64,000 nucleotides of DNA from Sphingobium sp. B2D3C (lineage in GTDB: Bacteria; Pseudomonadota; Alphaproteobacteria; Sphingomonadales; Sphingomonadaceae). Positions 8,049 to 18,035 of this stretch are shown here, in pieces. The translations under genes and the position numbers were made by a program. The number at the start of each line of letters is the position of its first letter. The stretch's first letter is position 1. Below the pieces are notes generated by a model. It saw only the letters and a program-made list of their open reading frames with translations. It did not search any database and had not been told where the DNA came from. Location of the stretch: assembly GCF_025961835.1 (NCBI RefSeq), contig NZ_JAOQOK010000001.1, positions 2,542,001-2,606,000 of the forward strand, read 5' to 3'.

Positions 8049-10976
8049 CTAGAGATCGAAGCGGACCCCGACCCTGAAGCTCTGGCCCAGCAGATCGTAC
8101 CAGGCGTTGTTATTGACGGCGGGGAGCGGCGGCTCCTGGTTCAACAGGTTGTTGACCGTGCCATAGATCTGCACCTTCCGGTCTTGCGAACCCACATTGT
8201 AGGCCACGCTCAGGTTTACATAGCCGCGCGCTGGGACGATGTTGTTGTTGATGCTGTTGATCAGCGTCGGGCTGTAGCCCGGCTCGTCCGGCCCGATGAA
8301 GGCGTTGTTGAACTTGCTCCGGCTGATCCAGCGGAAGTTGACGCTCGTTTCCAACCGCGTGCCGCGATAGGCGAGAGAAGTGTTCACCACCCACTTCGGC
8401 ACGCCAGCTGTCCCGCCGAAGATCGCACCGGTCTGCCCCGCACGGTTCACACCATTAGGGTAGGCCAGCGAAACGTCGAAGGTCGAGCGATATTCCAGCG
8501 TGCGGGTGGCTTGTGCGCTGAGCGTGATGCGTCCTTGCGCACCGGCGAATATCTCATCGACCGGCTGCATGTAGGACAACGCCATGTCGATGCCGCGGGT
8601 CTTGAATTCGGCAAAGTTGGCGTTCTGTGCCAACACCGAGAGCACAGCGCCGTTCGCAGGATCGTTATTGGCGAAGGTGATCAGCGAGCAATAGGGGCTG
8701 CTCAGATCCGCCGTGCCCGTGCCCAGACAGTTGGTCAGCGACGTGCCCGCTCCGGTTGCGCCGATGGCGTCCTGGATCTTGATCTGGAAATAATCCGCCG
8801 AGATGTTCAGCCGCGATAGGAATTGCGGGTTGAACACAGCGCCTACACTAAACGTCTTGGCGATTTCCGGGGTCAGGCCGGCATTGCCGCCCGTGACGAC
8901 GTCATACGCATAAGAGGGCTGCCCGGCGAACCCGGCGCGGGGATCGGCATAGATCGGGCGGGGCACAGTCGCCACGGCCGCTGTGAACAGTTCCGTCAGG
9001 CTGGGTGCGCGAATATCCCGCGAGAGCGTGCCCCGGAACAGAATGTCGGGGATCGGTTTCCAGACCAGACCCGCTTTCCACGTCGTCACCTCGCCGGAGA
9101 CGCTATAGTCCGTCAGGCGGATGGCACCGTTGAATTCAAGCGAGCCCGTGACCCAGTCCGCACTCAACAGCGGAATGATCGTCTCGAGATAGGCCTCCTT
9201 GACCGACTGGCTCGCCTTCGGAAAATCGCGGGGTGCGCGCGCCATGAAGGCACCGGCCTGACTCAGATCGTCCGCGTCGGTGACGAAGGTTTCACGCCGG
9301 TAGGAAGCGCCGATGCCTGCCGAAACCGGCCCCGCCCACAGCGAAAACAGATCCCCATTGAGGTTGGCATTCGCCTCGAACAAGGTTGTTTCCGCCACTG
9401 CGTGGGTCGTGCCGAACGCGTAATTGTAGGCTGCCGGCGAATAGCTGGCACGCCCGAGAATGTTGATCGGCTGACAGCCGGCCGCGCGGGCCGCGGCATT
9501 TGCGCAGACGATCTGCCCGTTCAAGGTTACGGCATTGACCGCGCTCAGGAAATTCGCGGTGATGGGCGTATTGGCCTGGTCCAGCGAGCTTCTGTTACGG
9601 CCATATTGAACGGCCGCATCCCACCGCCAGGAACCACCCAGCTCGCCGCGCAAGCCGCTGGACAGGCTGTAGGTCTTACTGGCGTTGCGCAGGATCGGCG
9701 GGCCGAAATCATTGCCGAGATAGCCGACCGTCAGCGACCCGTTGGCGGGGATGAGCGCGAGCTGGGCTGGCGTCAGCGCCTGCTGCAGATAGGGATTGTT
9801 GCGGCTGATCGAGAGGAAACCGGTCGTCCCGCCCGTCGCTGCTCGGATCTGGGCGCTGATATTCTGCGCCTCGGTGTTGGAGTAGAGTCCGCGCGCCCAT
9901 AGCGTCAGGCTGTCAGAGAGATCATATTCGGCATGCGCGGCAAGATTGTAGCGCTGCGTGTTGGCGCGGAGCACCTGATAGGGCGACACGTTGGTTCCGC
10001 CGACCATGTTGGTGCCAATCTGGCCCTGATAAAGCCCGGCATTGAAAGGTGCGGTCGTCACGGTCCCATTCGGTCCGACAACGAACTGCAGATTGCGCAG
10101 CGCCGCTGGATTGGTGGCAGCGGTCGGGCTGATCAGGCCACCCGTTGTCAACATGCCGAAAATCACATCGTCGGTAATCAGGTTGGCCGGCAGACCGGCT
10201 GCACGATTTGTCGGGAGTGTGATGCTGCTGACGTTCCGCCTTCCCCACGGCCGCTTGTCGTTGAAAAGGTCTGTGCCGTCATTGCTGCCATATTCGCCAC
10301 CGATAACGAAACGGCCGCGACCGCCGGCAAAGTGCGTCCCGAACGCGAGCGACGCGAACATGTCATCGGCGTCGCCATATTTGGTCTGCCCCCATTGCAC
10401 CGAACCCTTGATGCCATCCAGCCGGGTATTGAGCTGCAGGTTGAGCACGCCAGCAACGGCATCCGAGCCATAAGCCGCAGACGCGCCGCCCGTCACCACG
10501 TCGATGCGCTGGATCAGGGCCGAGGGAATGAGATTGAGGTCGGTCGCTCCGGCCACTGCCGAACCGGGCACATTGACGGCCGGCAAGCGCATCCGGTCCA
10601 GGAGGACAAGCGTGCGCACCGCGCCCAGGCCGCGCAAATCGGCATTGTTCGCGCCGGAATTGCCGATGCCGCCGCTTTCCGGGGCCTGACTGCGCCGGAA
10701 GGACGGAACCTCGTTGATGACGTCGGCCACGTTAACCGCCGCCCTGTCCTGCAACAGCTCTGCGCCGATGACGACGGTCGGACTGGGCGCAATAAACCCT
10801 GCACGATCGATGCGCGAAGCGCTGACGATGATCTGCTCGACGCCACCTTCTTCTTGCGACGATGCCGAAGACTGCGGCGCAGCCGTAGATGATGTTTGAG
10901 ACTGAGCTATTGCCGCCATGGGCGTGGCGATGATTATCGCGCTGCCACCGGCAAGCATCCATGCTTTCAGGCGCAC
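8049..10976 (-). CDS. TonB-dependent outer-membrane receptor 1
   Basis: 975 residues. The start is GTG at 10976 with the ribosome site AGGGAGAGGGAA. A signal peptide ending in IAQSQ is followed by a low-complexity Ser/Gln stretch, a TonB-box-like segment (EQIIVSASRI), a plug domain (DVINEVPSFRR, VLLDRMRLP, GGASAAYGSDAVAGVLNL) and a long beta-barrel ending in the aromatic residue pattern FRVGVRFDL. First gene of an operon with a carboxylesterase and a creatininase-like protein, so it probably imports their substrate. The upstream gap holds copies of a motif shared with the hexuronate genes. Confidence 0.93.
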   Translation of the reverse strand: MRLKAWMLAGGSAIIIATPMAAIAQSQTSSTAAPQSSASSQEEGGVEQIIVSASRIDRAGFIAPSPTVVIGAELLQDRAAVNVADVINEVPSFRRSQAPESGGIGNSGANNADLRGLGAVRTLVLLDRMRLPAVNVPGSAVAGATDLNLIPSALIQRIDVVTGGASAAYGSDAVAGVLNLQLNTRLDGIKGSVQWGQTKYGDADDMFASLAFGTHFAGGRGRFVIGGEYGSNDGTDLFNDKRPWGRRNVSSITLPTNRAAGLPANLITDDVIFGMLTTGGLISPTAATNPAALRNLQFVVGPNGTVTTAPFNAGLYQGQIGTNMVGGTNVSPYQVLRANTQRYNLAAHAEYDLSDSLTLWARGLYSNTEAQNISAQIRAATGGTTGFLSISRNNPYLQQALTPAQLALIPANGSLTVGYLGNDFGPPILRNASKTYSLSSGLRGELGGSWRWDAAVQYGRNRSSLDQANTPITANFLSAVNAVTLNGQIVCANAAARAAGCQPINILGRASYSPAAYNYAFGTTHAVAETTLFEANANLNGDLFSLWAGPVSAGIGASYRRETFVTDADDLSQAGAFMARAPRDFPKASQSVKEAYLETIIPLLSADWVTGSLEFNGAIRLTDYSVSGEVTTWKAGLVWKPIPDILFRGTLSRDIRAPSLTELFTAAVATVPRPIYADPRAGFAGQPSYAYDVVTGGNAGLTPEIAKTFSVGAVFNPQFLSRLNISADYFQIKIQDAIGATGAGTSLTNCLGTGTADLSSPYCSLITFANNDPANGAVLSVLAQNANFAEFKTRGIDMALSYMQPVDEIFAGAQGRITLSAQATRTLEYRSTFDVSLAYPNGVNRAGQTGAIFGGTAGVPKWVVNTSLAYRGTRLETSVNFRWISRSKFNNAFIGPDEPGYSPTLINSINNNIVPARGYVNLSVAYNVGSQDRKVQIYGTVNNLLNQEPPLPAVNNNAWYDLLGQSFRVGVRFDL

Positions 10977-11236
10977 ATTCCCTCTCCCTGTTTGCCCTTA
11001 TTGGTTTTACCAGTTTGCACGACAATATAGCAATTGCAATGACAATTTGGTCAGCACGCGGACAGAGGGACGATGACTGCGCGGCCAAGAAGAATGAGAC
11101 CCCCACCTTCACAACGCTCGGATTTTACTTGTATTTTATTGCAGGATCGGCGGAATGGGACGGGCGTCGGGATACTCACCGACATTTGCCTGACCAATAA
11201 AGCGAGTTCAAAGGGACGACCGACTCGCCCGCCCCG
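10977..11236. promoter_or_regulatory. Promoter region of TonB receptor 1 with two TTGGTCA-type sites
   Basis: No gene in these 260 bases. Two sites resemble the hexuronate divergent promoter: TGACAATTTGGTCA at 11040-11053, and TGCCTGACCAAT at 11187-11198, the reverse complement of the ATTGGTCAGGCA at 25981. A perfect GCAATTGC palindrome also lies near 11032. Since the receptor gene is the only gene starting here, these are candidate operators for it, and the FadR-type regulator at 20563 is the obvious candidate protein. This is inference from shared sequence only. Confidence 0.4.
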
Positions 11237-12640
11237 TCATTTCAATTCGTCGATCATCTCGAGTGCGGATCTCACGATGGCGTCTTCGGCGCAGCCCGGC
11301 TGCAGGCGAGACCCAATGACCTGAAAGGTCAAATGCGAGCGCGCAGCGTCGGAATAAATATAGCCGGAATTGGCCGATCCGTTGGCCAGCGAGGTCATCA
11401 TCAATTGCAAGCTAGGGGTGGAACGCTTGAGACGCGTGCCGATCTCGCTGTAGACCTCGCCATTGATCGCGCTGATATAGACCGGGCCGATCTTCAGCAT
11501 GCCCGCGCGGATCGTCACCGGTTCCCCGTCGGCATAAGGCGGAGCGGCGCCTTCCCGGACGGGATTGTCCCGGTCCAGCCGGTCTCGCCCCGGACATTGC
11601 AACTGCCTGACCGCGCCCGCAATCACCCCCTGCCGGCTGCGCGCCAACGTGCCGAAATGCATGAGATCGATGGCGCTCTCCCCGAGAAGCGCTCCCCCTG
11701 CCGCGACGATCTGGCTGACGTCCTCGACCGCAGCAAGATAGTCCGCCTGCCTTTGCGCTGGCACAGGGCTGCCCAACGCGGCCATACGGTCCGCCATCGA
11801 CACCCCAGCGCTCGGCTGGCCCTCTGCCAGAACGCGCATGTCCGACGCGCCGGGCACGCCCGTGCGCACGCGACTCAATCTGTTCTGCGCCCGCGTGAAT
11901 CTGGGGTTCTGGTCACCGGAAGCGCCTTGCGCGAAAATTGCCACCGTGGCGTCGCCATAGCGCCGCTCGATATAGCGCGAGGCTTCGCCCGGCACGTCCG
12001 CGCTCACCACGCCCGACATGTAGAAATTGATCGGGTGCATGGCGTAGTTGAGATAGACGCCGATCGGTAGGCCATCCTCCCCCAGCGCTTCAAGAATTGC
12101 CAATGTCTTGTCGGATGGTCCGTCAGGATTGGCCCCCTGTGCCCAGCGGTTGTCCCGCAACAGGTCGCGATTGATGTTGAGGTCCACCTGCGTCGTGCCA
12201 AAGCCGATTGTGGCAGGCCGCAACGCGGCCTTGGCCATTGTCACCGCCTTGACGATGGCCAAGGCCGCGTCCCGCCCCGCACCCGCGCGCAAGCGCGACG
12301 AGCCGGATGCGCTATGCGTATGAGTGGCCGACACGACGAAATTCTCTTGCGGGCACCCCGTGATCTTTGCCGCTTGGGCGATCGCCTGCTCCGCGACCGC
12401 GTCGGATATGCCGATCAGATCGGCGCCGACAAGGACTGCGCAGTTCTTGTCATTGGCGATGACAAGGGCGCGGACGTAGAGGGGATCACGAATGATGTCG
12501 CCGGGGCTGAGCGTGGACGCATCGGGTGTAGTCTCGACTTTCGCCGCCCCCGCCTTCCACGCGCTATCCTGAGCGGCGGCCGGCCCCCATGCCGCAAAGG
12601 CGGTGGCGCCAAACAAAGCCGCGCGAACCAGAACTTTCAT
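11237..12640 (-). CDS. Neutral/alkaline ceramidase-like exported protein
   Basis: About 467 residues from the ATG at 12640 (a GTG one codon upstream is possible; the ribosome site AGGGGAGGGG serves both). Signal peptide ending AAA/AQD. The N-terminal domain of neutral ceramidases is recognisable from WKAGAAKVETTP, then SATHTHSASG, which carries the His pair used for zinc binding in that family, and FAQGASGDQNPR. It is shorter than full ceramidases (about 650-700 residues) and appears to lack their C-terminal domain. Last gene of the operon with TonB receptor 2, an esterase, GH2 and the TIM-barrel protein. Its place in a sugar locus suggests amide or ester cleavage on a glycoconjugate, but the substrate is unknown. 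Confidence 0.8.
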   Translation of the reverse strand: MKVLVRAALFGATAFAAWGPAAAQDSAWKAGAAKVETTPDASTLSPGDIIRDPLYVRALVIANDKNCAVLVGADLIGISDAVAEQAIAQAAKITGCPQENFVVSATHTHSASGSSRLRAGAGRDAALAIVKAVTMAKAALRPATIGFGTTQVDLNINRDLLRDNRWAQGANPDGPSDKTLAILEALGEDGLPIGVYLNYAMHPINFYMSGVVSADVPGEASRYIERRYGDATVAIFAQGASGDQNPRFTRAQNRLSRVRTGVPGASDMRVLAEGQPSAGVSMADRMAALGSPVPAQRQADYLAAVEDVSQIVAAGGALLGESAIDLMHFGTLARSRQGVIAGAVRQLQCPGRDRLDRDNPVREGAAPPYADGEPVTIRAGMLKIGPVYISAINGEVYSEIGTRLKRSTPSLQLMMTSLANGSANSGYIYSDAARSHLTFQVIGSRLQPGCAEDAIVRSALEMIDELK

Positions 12641-12670
12641 CACAGACCCCTCCCCTGAATGTGTCGGCTA

Positions 12671-13585
12671 TCAGCGGTCCGAGACCGAGCCTCGCCGCAC
12701 GCGCTGCACGAACACCGCGCCCCGGCCGGCGGCTGCAATCTCGTCCTCCGGCGCATCGACTTCGACATAGCCGATCGCGTTGGTCATCCTATCGAGCAGC
12801 GGTATCAGCCGCGCATAGTTCAATATGCCATCGCCCGGCGGGACCAGCCGGTCATGCTCCGATGGCCCGCGCGATGGATCGACATCCTTGAAATGCATGG
12901 TGAGGACGCGCGGCCCCAGCGCGCGGACGAGCCTCAGAGGCTCGGCGCCGCCCAAGGCGGCCCATGCCAGATCGATCTCGAAATCCACCTCGCCGGGCGC
13001 AAACCGCTCCGCGATCAACGCGAGCGGGGTCTTTCCCTCGAGCGGAACATGGTCCCAGCCGTGATTGTGGAAAACCAGACGCAGGCCTTCTTCATGTGCC
13101 GCGCGCGCAAGATCGTTTAGTCGCGGCAGCCACGCCTCGAACGCCGCGCGCGTCGTCTTGCCGGGGACCGCGCCCTCGAAGAACACCGGCGCGGCCGATT
13201 GCGCGACAATCGTTGCGCCGATCTTGCGCGCTGTGGCCATCTGCATTGCCGGCGCCACGCCGTAACCCAGCCGCACGACGCCGACCGACAGACCGGCATC
13301 CCGCACCATCGCGGCGACCTCGACCGGATCGGGCGCCGGCGGCTGGCGGGGGGAGAGCGCGGCGAGCGGGAAACCGAAATGGGTGTACCCCATCGCTTTG
13401 GCGGCCTTGAGGGTACCCGCATAGTCGCGCTGGAGCGCCTGCGCGACGGTGATGCTCGCCAGTCCGAGCGGCCTCGCTTCTGCCGCGGGCCGAACCAGCG
13501 AAGGCGTGCATCCTGCTGCGAACGCAGACACCGCGCCCGCCACTACAGCGCGACGGGCAACGCCAGAATCCGGCTCAGTTACCAA
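12671..13585 (-). CDS. Exported sugar phosphate isomerase/epimerase-like TIM-barrel protein
   Basis: Xylose-isomerase-like TIM barrel (AP endonuclease 2 fold), about 304 residues. I place the start at the TTG at 13585: GAGG lies 9 bases upstream and only a short overlap with GH2 results. The longer start at 13624 lies well inside GH2 coding sequence. From the TTG the protein begins with a Tat-like or lipoprotein signal (ARRAVVAGAVSAFAAGC), so it acts outside the cytoplasm. Barrel residues such as FHNHGWD, EIDLAW and HFKDVD are the usual metal and substrate positions. Exported members of this fold act on keto-sugars or glycosides rather than sugar phosphates, so the family name is probably misleading here. 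Confidence 0.8.
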   Translation of the reverse strand: MVTEPDSGVARRAVVAGAVSAFAAGCTPSLVRPAAEARPLGLASITVAQALQRDYAGTLKAAKAMGYTHFGFPLAALSPRQPPAPDPVEVAAMVRDAGLSVGVVRLGYGVAPAMQMATARKIGATIVAQSAAPVFFEGAVPGKTTRAAFEAWLPRLNDLARAAHEEGLRLVFHNHGWDHVPLEGKTPLALIAERFAPGEVDFEIDLAWAALGGAEPLRLVRALGPRVLTMHFKDVDPSRGPSEHDRLVPPGDGILNYARLIPLLDRMTNAIGYVEVDAPEDEIAAAGRGAVFVQRVRRGSVSDR

Positions 13586-16280
13586 CCGGTTCGACCTCAA
13601 TGGCGGAAACCACCGCCTCGCCAACGGAAGCCTTGAACTGCAGCGTCAGCATCTGGCCCGTCACATCGACGTCGAACGTCTCACGCACGGCCGCGCGGAC
13701 GGCGCCAGCCCGGGCGCGAATGTCATAGGCTTGCAGGACCGGCCTGCCATTGGCGGTGACGCTGAACCGCCGCTCGCCGACGCCCTTGTCTGGCTCCACA
13801 AAGCTCAGCGTGACGCGGTAACGGCCATCGGCGGCGGGGATTCGGTATTGGAACGCCTTCCCCTGCCGAAAACTCGCGACCACATCGCGGCGATCCGTTC
13901 CGCTAATCTCGGCGAGGACGGCCTGGCGGCCGCGTCCGCCGGGCTGATCGGTCGTGCCTGCCGTACCGCCGACGAAGAATTCATCCGAGCCGAACTTCAC
14001 GTCCGCGCGCGCGGCGACGAGCGCGCCGCTGTCGATGCGGAAGCTGCGGGCCTGCGCCGGCGCGACGGTCCAGTCGATCCGATCCATGACCGGGCCGGAC
14101 GGGAACACGCCACGGGCTTCGATGACATTGCCGCCCTGCTTCAGGCGCACGGCCGGCCATACGCATACACTGTCGGGGCAATCCTTCAGACCGCCCAGCG
14201 TGCGGCCATTCACCGTGAGCAGGGTCTCCGGGGCATTGCTGTAAACGCGAATGCCGGTGACGGGATAGGCGCGGTCCACATAGCGACGGCCGTTGATGTG
14301 GACGGTCGGCTTGTCGGACCAGTTCGCGCGATAGAAGTAGAAAATGTCCTTTCTGATTTTGCGATCATAGGTGACGATGCCCTTGGTATTGATGTCCTGC
14401 GCATCGCCCTCGCGCCGCACCGTCGAGCCGAAATCGAAGCCGTTCCACAGCCAGATGCCCCAAAGATCGCGCCGATCCTTGAGCACCTTCCAGCTCTGCT
14501 CATGATACCAGGAGAAGAAGGCTTCCGGCTGGGTCCGCCCAGCAGATTCAATCGGGCCGCCCAGCGGATTGTCCGATGCCATGTTGGCCGCGCCGCCAGC
14601 CCCGATCTCGCTGATCGAAATCGGCTGATCGGGTCGCTTGGCGCGCAGTTCATCGAGATGCGCGCCAAGCTGATCCGGCTCGCCATAATACCAGCCATAA
14701 TAACGGTTGGCGCCGACGGCATCGACCGACTCCGCAACGGGCGGCACGTCGGGCATGCCTCGCCCTTCACAGCATTGCGCCAGCACGACCGGCCGTAGCG
14801 GATCGACCGATTTGGCCAGCGCGTTCAGCTCGTCAAGCAGCGGGCGCGGATTGGCCAGCACCTCCGGTGGGCGGCCCAGAAAGTCCGGCCGGCCCGGGCC
14901 GAAATCCACTTCATTGGCGATGCCCCACACCGCGACCGAGGCGTGATTGTAATTCTGCTTGATGAGATCCTGCAATTGCATCCGCGCATTCTCGCGAATG
15001 CCCGCCGGCGCTTCGGTCTGGTCGCGCGCATTGGTCCAAGCCGTCACCAGCGCGATCTCGTCCCACAGGATGAGGCCATAGCGGTCTGCGAGGTCGTGGA
15101 TCGGCTGGCCGTGCTGATAATGGGCGAGGCGCAGGGAGTTGGCGCCCATATCCCGCATGATGTCCACCGTCTCTGCCACGTCCTTGGGCGTCATGGCCCA
15201 GTCGGCAGCCTCATTGTCCTGATGCAGCCCCACGCCGACGAGCGGCGTACGCTTGCCGTTGAGGAAAAAGCCCTCCTTCGGGTCGAGCCTCAGCGTGCGG
15301 ATGCCGAAGGGCTGGTCCAGTGCATCGAGCAGTTCGCCGGTGGCAGACCGCATCTCGAAGCGCAGCGTGTGGAGATAGGGATCGGCCGTGCCGTTCCACA
15401 GATGTGGATTGGCGACGACCAGCGCGCCGCGCATCTCCCTGACCGCGCCAGCGGCCAGCTGCGCCGTCTCGCGCCATGTCGCGACCGCCTTGCCGCGATG
15501 ATCGAGCAATTGCGCGTCGATCGTCACCGGCTGCGCGGAGGCGCTGTCGTTTCTGAGCCGCGCGAGCAGATCGATAGTCGCCTGGCCGCTCTGAACGCTG
15601 CGGGTCGCCGCGTAGATGCCCGGCCCGCCATGATCGAGCATGTCGATATGGACCGGATTGGTCATGACGAGACTGACGGGCCGATACAGCCCGCCCCGCA
15701 CAAAGAAATCGCCGGTCATCGGCAGCACGTCCTCAGTGCTGTTCCCCAGACGCGGCTGGGTGTTGTCAACTTTCACGTAGAGCGAATTGGGCTCGCCGAA
15801 GCGGATCACGCTGCTGGCATCCAGGCGGAAGCGACCGAACGGATTGCGATGCTCACCCAAGCGCACGCCATTCAGCCACACCTCGGCCGTCCGGCTGGCT
15901 GCATCGAATTCCAGAAAGGCGCGCTTGCCCGCATTCGCCGCGGCGGGCGTGAAGGTCAGCTGATACCAGCCGACGCCCTGGATCTTGTTGACTGTCTCCG
16001 CCGAATTCACATGTGTTTCCGGGTCGGAGAGATAATAGCCGACGCGATTCCAGCTGTGCGGCACCGAGACCGGCTTCCAGTTCTCCGGCTTCGGGTCATG
16101 CGCGGCGGGACCGGCCTCGCCGACCAGATTGAACTGCCAGCCGTCGGCCAGCGCCATTCTGGTGCGCACGTGCTCGCTGGCCTGATCGCTGGACGACACC
16201 GCGTCGCGGGCAAGCGATGGGGAGGCATGGCTCGTTGCAGCGAGCGCCAGAACCAGTGCCATCGATGTCATCATCCGCAT
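13575..16280 (-). CDS. Glycoside hydrolase family 2 with C-terminal malectin-like domain
   Basis: 901 residues with a signal peptide (cleavage near HASPS). A jelly-roll sugar-binding domain (about 40-210), an immunoglobulin-like domain (to about 330) and a TIM barrel (about 335-640) follow. The likely acid/base is Glu457 in WGIANE and the nucleophile Glu558 in ISISEIG. The last 150 residues look like a malectin/carbohydrate-binding fold (YRIPAADGRYRVTLSF). GH2 enzymes are retaining beta-galactosidases, beta-glucuronidases or beta-mannosidases. The hexuronate pathway nearby makes beta-glucuronidase or unsaturated glucuronyl activity attractive, but the specificity motif could not be confirmed by eye. 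Confidence 0.9.
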   Translation of the reverse strand: MRMMTSMALVLALAATSHASPSLARDAVSSSDQASEHVRTRMALADGWQFNLVGEAGPAAHDPKPENWKPVSVPHSWNRVGYYLSDPETHVNSAETVNKIQGVGWYQLTFTPAAANAGKRAFLEFDAASRTAEVWLNGVRLGEHRNPFGRFRLDASSVIRFGEPNSLYVKVDNTQPRLGNSTEDVLPMTGDFFVRGGLYRPVSLVMTNPVHIDMLDHGGPGIYAATRSVQSGQATIDLLARLRNDSASAQPVTIDAQLLDHRGKAVATWRETAQLAAGAVREMRGALVVANPHLWNGTADPYLHTLRFEMRSATGELLDALDQPFGIRTLRLDPKEGFFLNGKRTPLVGVGLHQDNEAADWAMTPKDVAETVDIMRDMGANSLRLAHYQHGQPIHDLADRYGLILWDEIALVTAWTNARDQTEAPAGIRENARMQLQDLIKQNYNHASVAVWGIANEVDFGPGRPDFLGRPPEVLANPRPLLDELNALAKSVDPLRPVVLAQCCEGRGMPDVPPVAESVDAVGANRYYGWYYGEPDQLGAHLDELRAKRPDQPISISEIGAGGAANMASDNPLGGPIESAGRTQPEAFFSWYHEQSWKVLKDRRDLWGIWLWNGFDFGSTVRREGDAQDINTKGIVTYDRKIRKDIFYFYRANWSDKPTVHINGRRYVDRAYPVTGIRVYSNAPETLLTVNGRTLGGLKDCPDSVCVWPAVRLKQGGNVIEARGVFPSGPVMDRIDWTVAPAQARSFRIDSGALVAARADVKFGSDEFFVGGTAGTTDQPGGRGRQAVLAEISGTDRRDVVASFRQGKAFQYRIPAADGRYRVTLSFVEPDKGVGERRFSVTANGRPVLQAYDIRARAGAVRAAVRETFDVDVTGQMLTLQFKASVGEAVVSAIEVEPVGN

Positions 16281-16335
16281 ATCTATCTCGCCTTCTTCAT
16301 GTCCTAGTGCGCGTCTTCAGGCAGGCGTTCGCCGG

Positions 16336-17985
16336 TCAGTCGCGCGCCGCGCCACCTGCGGGACGCTGGGCGGGCGCGGCACGGAAGAACGCCAGCCTGC
16401 GCTCCTCCGGCCAGGCAGCGATATGTGCGTCGGCCCCCAGTTCGAGCAGGCGCGGACGGGCCGGGTCGAACGTCACCCATTTCAGTTGCTGCGTGTCCGG
16501 CTCCCCCGAGCGGGCAAAGGCGACGAGCGAATCCGTCATCGCGCTGCTGAACGCGCGGTCGGCCTGGGACCAGTCCCGCATGGGGCGGAAGCGATTGAAG
16601 CTCTCGATCGTGGAGAGCCAGAACGGCACTTCCGAGGTGTGGTAAGCGCCGGCCGTCGCGGGATCGAGGTCGGGGATGTGCACCCCGGTCGGGTAGGAAT
16701 GCGGGCGGGCGAACATATAGCTGTAAACCGGCGCTTTGCCTTTCGCGACCTGCGCCCGCGCCCAGGCATCCATCGCCGCCGCCATCGTCCCGTCCCGATC
16801 CGCAACCCGCGCCTGCGCTTTCGCTTCAGCATCGGTCGCCGCCGGGTAGAGCTTCAGGAAGGCGTCGGCACGATCGCCAAATGCGGCTGCAGCCCGCGCC
16901 TTGTAGTCAGCCAGCGTCTGCACAGGGCCGAGGCCACCGAGCGATTCATCGCGCGTGAAGCCGAGCATGAGCGGGACATCGCTCTGGGCGGAGCGGTTGA
17001 AAGCCTCGTCGATGGGATAAGGCAGCACATAGCCATCTTCGATCGGGCCGACCGGCGGAGATCCGGGCACGCGCGGCACGACCAGCCGGTCGGCGGGCAT
17101 GGCGCGAAGATCAGCGAGGTTGCTGCCCTTCCAGATGACCTGCAGCCGCACGCCATCTTGCTCGGCCTGCGCCAGGGGACGCATGGCACCCGGCCCCGCC
17201 GAGCCGATGAGCGCACCGCTCATGCCCACGGCGCGCTGGAAAAGACCCTTGGCAAGCGGGCTGGCCTGCAAAGCGAGAACCGACATCGACCCGGCCGACT
17301 GACCAGCAATGGTCACATTGGAAGGATCGCCGCCAAATTGCGCGATGTTCTCCCGCACCCAGCGCAGCGCGGCGATCTGGTCCAGGAATCCATAATTGCC
17401 CGATGCTTTATGCCCCGATTCAGAGGTCAGTTCGGGATGCGCGAAAAAGCCAAGCGGGCCGACGCGATAATTGAGATTGACGAAGACAATGTCCCGCGTG
17501 GCGACAGTCTCGCCACCGTACAGCGCCATGCTGCCCGCGCCGATGAAGAAGCCGCCCCCATGCAGGAAGACGATCACGGGCGCCTTGTTGAGTCCCGGCT
17601 TGGCCCAGATGTTGAGATAAAGGCAGTCTTCGCTGGTGACTTCCGCGCCGGAATACTGGTTGGTCAGGATGCCGCGCTGCTGCTGCATGCATTGCGGGCC
17701 GAACCGGTCGGCATGATAGATGCCCTTCCAGGCCGCCACCGGCTGGGGCGCCCGCCAGCGCAAATCCCGTACCGGCGGTGCGGCATAAGGCACGCCCAGA
17801 AACGCGCGAACGCCGGAGAGCAGCATCCGTCCCTCAATCGCCCCCGCCTGCGTCGTCACCCGCGGCTCGGATGTGCCAACGGCCTCCCCAGCCAATGCCG
17901 GGGGTGCCGCCGATAACGCGCCGAGGAAAAAGAGGCCAGGACCACGCCATTGCTGAATGAACCCTCTCAAACGGGCAATCATCAT
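16336..17985 (-). CDS. Carboxylesterase type B, exported (second copy)
   Basis: 549 residues with an N-terminal signal sequence ending PPALAGEA. Landmarks are GVPYAAPP, SEDCLYLNIW, LHGGGF and GQSAGS with nucleophile Ser230. It lies 50 bases after TonB receptor 2 and 55 bases before GH2, inside one operon. It probably removes acyl or aryl ester groups from the imported glycoside before GH2 acts (inference). It is similar in design to the esterases at 6452 and 48846 but clearly diverged, so not a recent duplication. Confidence 0.9.
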   Translation of the reverse strand: MMIARLRGFIQQWRGPGLFFLGALSAAPPALAGEAVGTSEPRVTTQAGAIEGRMLLSGVRAFLGVPYAAPPVRDLRWRAPQPVAAWKGIYHADRFGPQCMQQQRGILTNQYSGAEVTSEDCLYLNIWAKPGLNKAPVIVFLHGGGFFIGAGSMALYGGETVATRDIVFVNLNYRVGPLGFFAHPELTSESGHKASGNYGFLDQIAALRWVRENIAQFGGDPSNVTIAGQSAGSMSVLALQASPLAKGLFQRAVGMSGALIGSAGPGAMRPLAQAEQDGVRLQVIWKGSNLADLRAMPADRLVVPRVPGSPPVGPIEDGYVLPYPIDEAFNRSAQSDVPLMLGFTRDESLGGLGPVQTLADYKARAAAAFGDRADAFLKLYPAATDAEAKAQARVADRDGTMAAAMDAWARAQVAKGKAPVYSYMFARPHSYPTGVHIPDLDPATAGAYHTSEVPFWLSTIESFNRFRPMRDWSQADRAFSSAMTDSLVAFARSGEPDTQQLKWVTFDPARPRLLELGADAHIAAWPEERRLAFFRAAPAQRPAGGAARD

Positions 17986-18035
17986 GGTACTGTCCTCTCT
18001 TTCAGTTCTGCTTCGTTCCGTTGATTGGAACGGTT

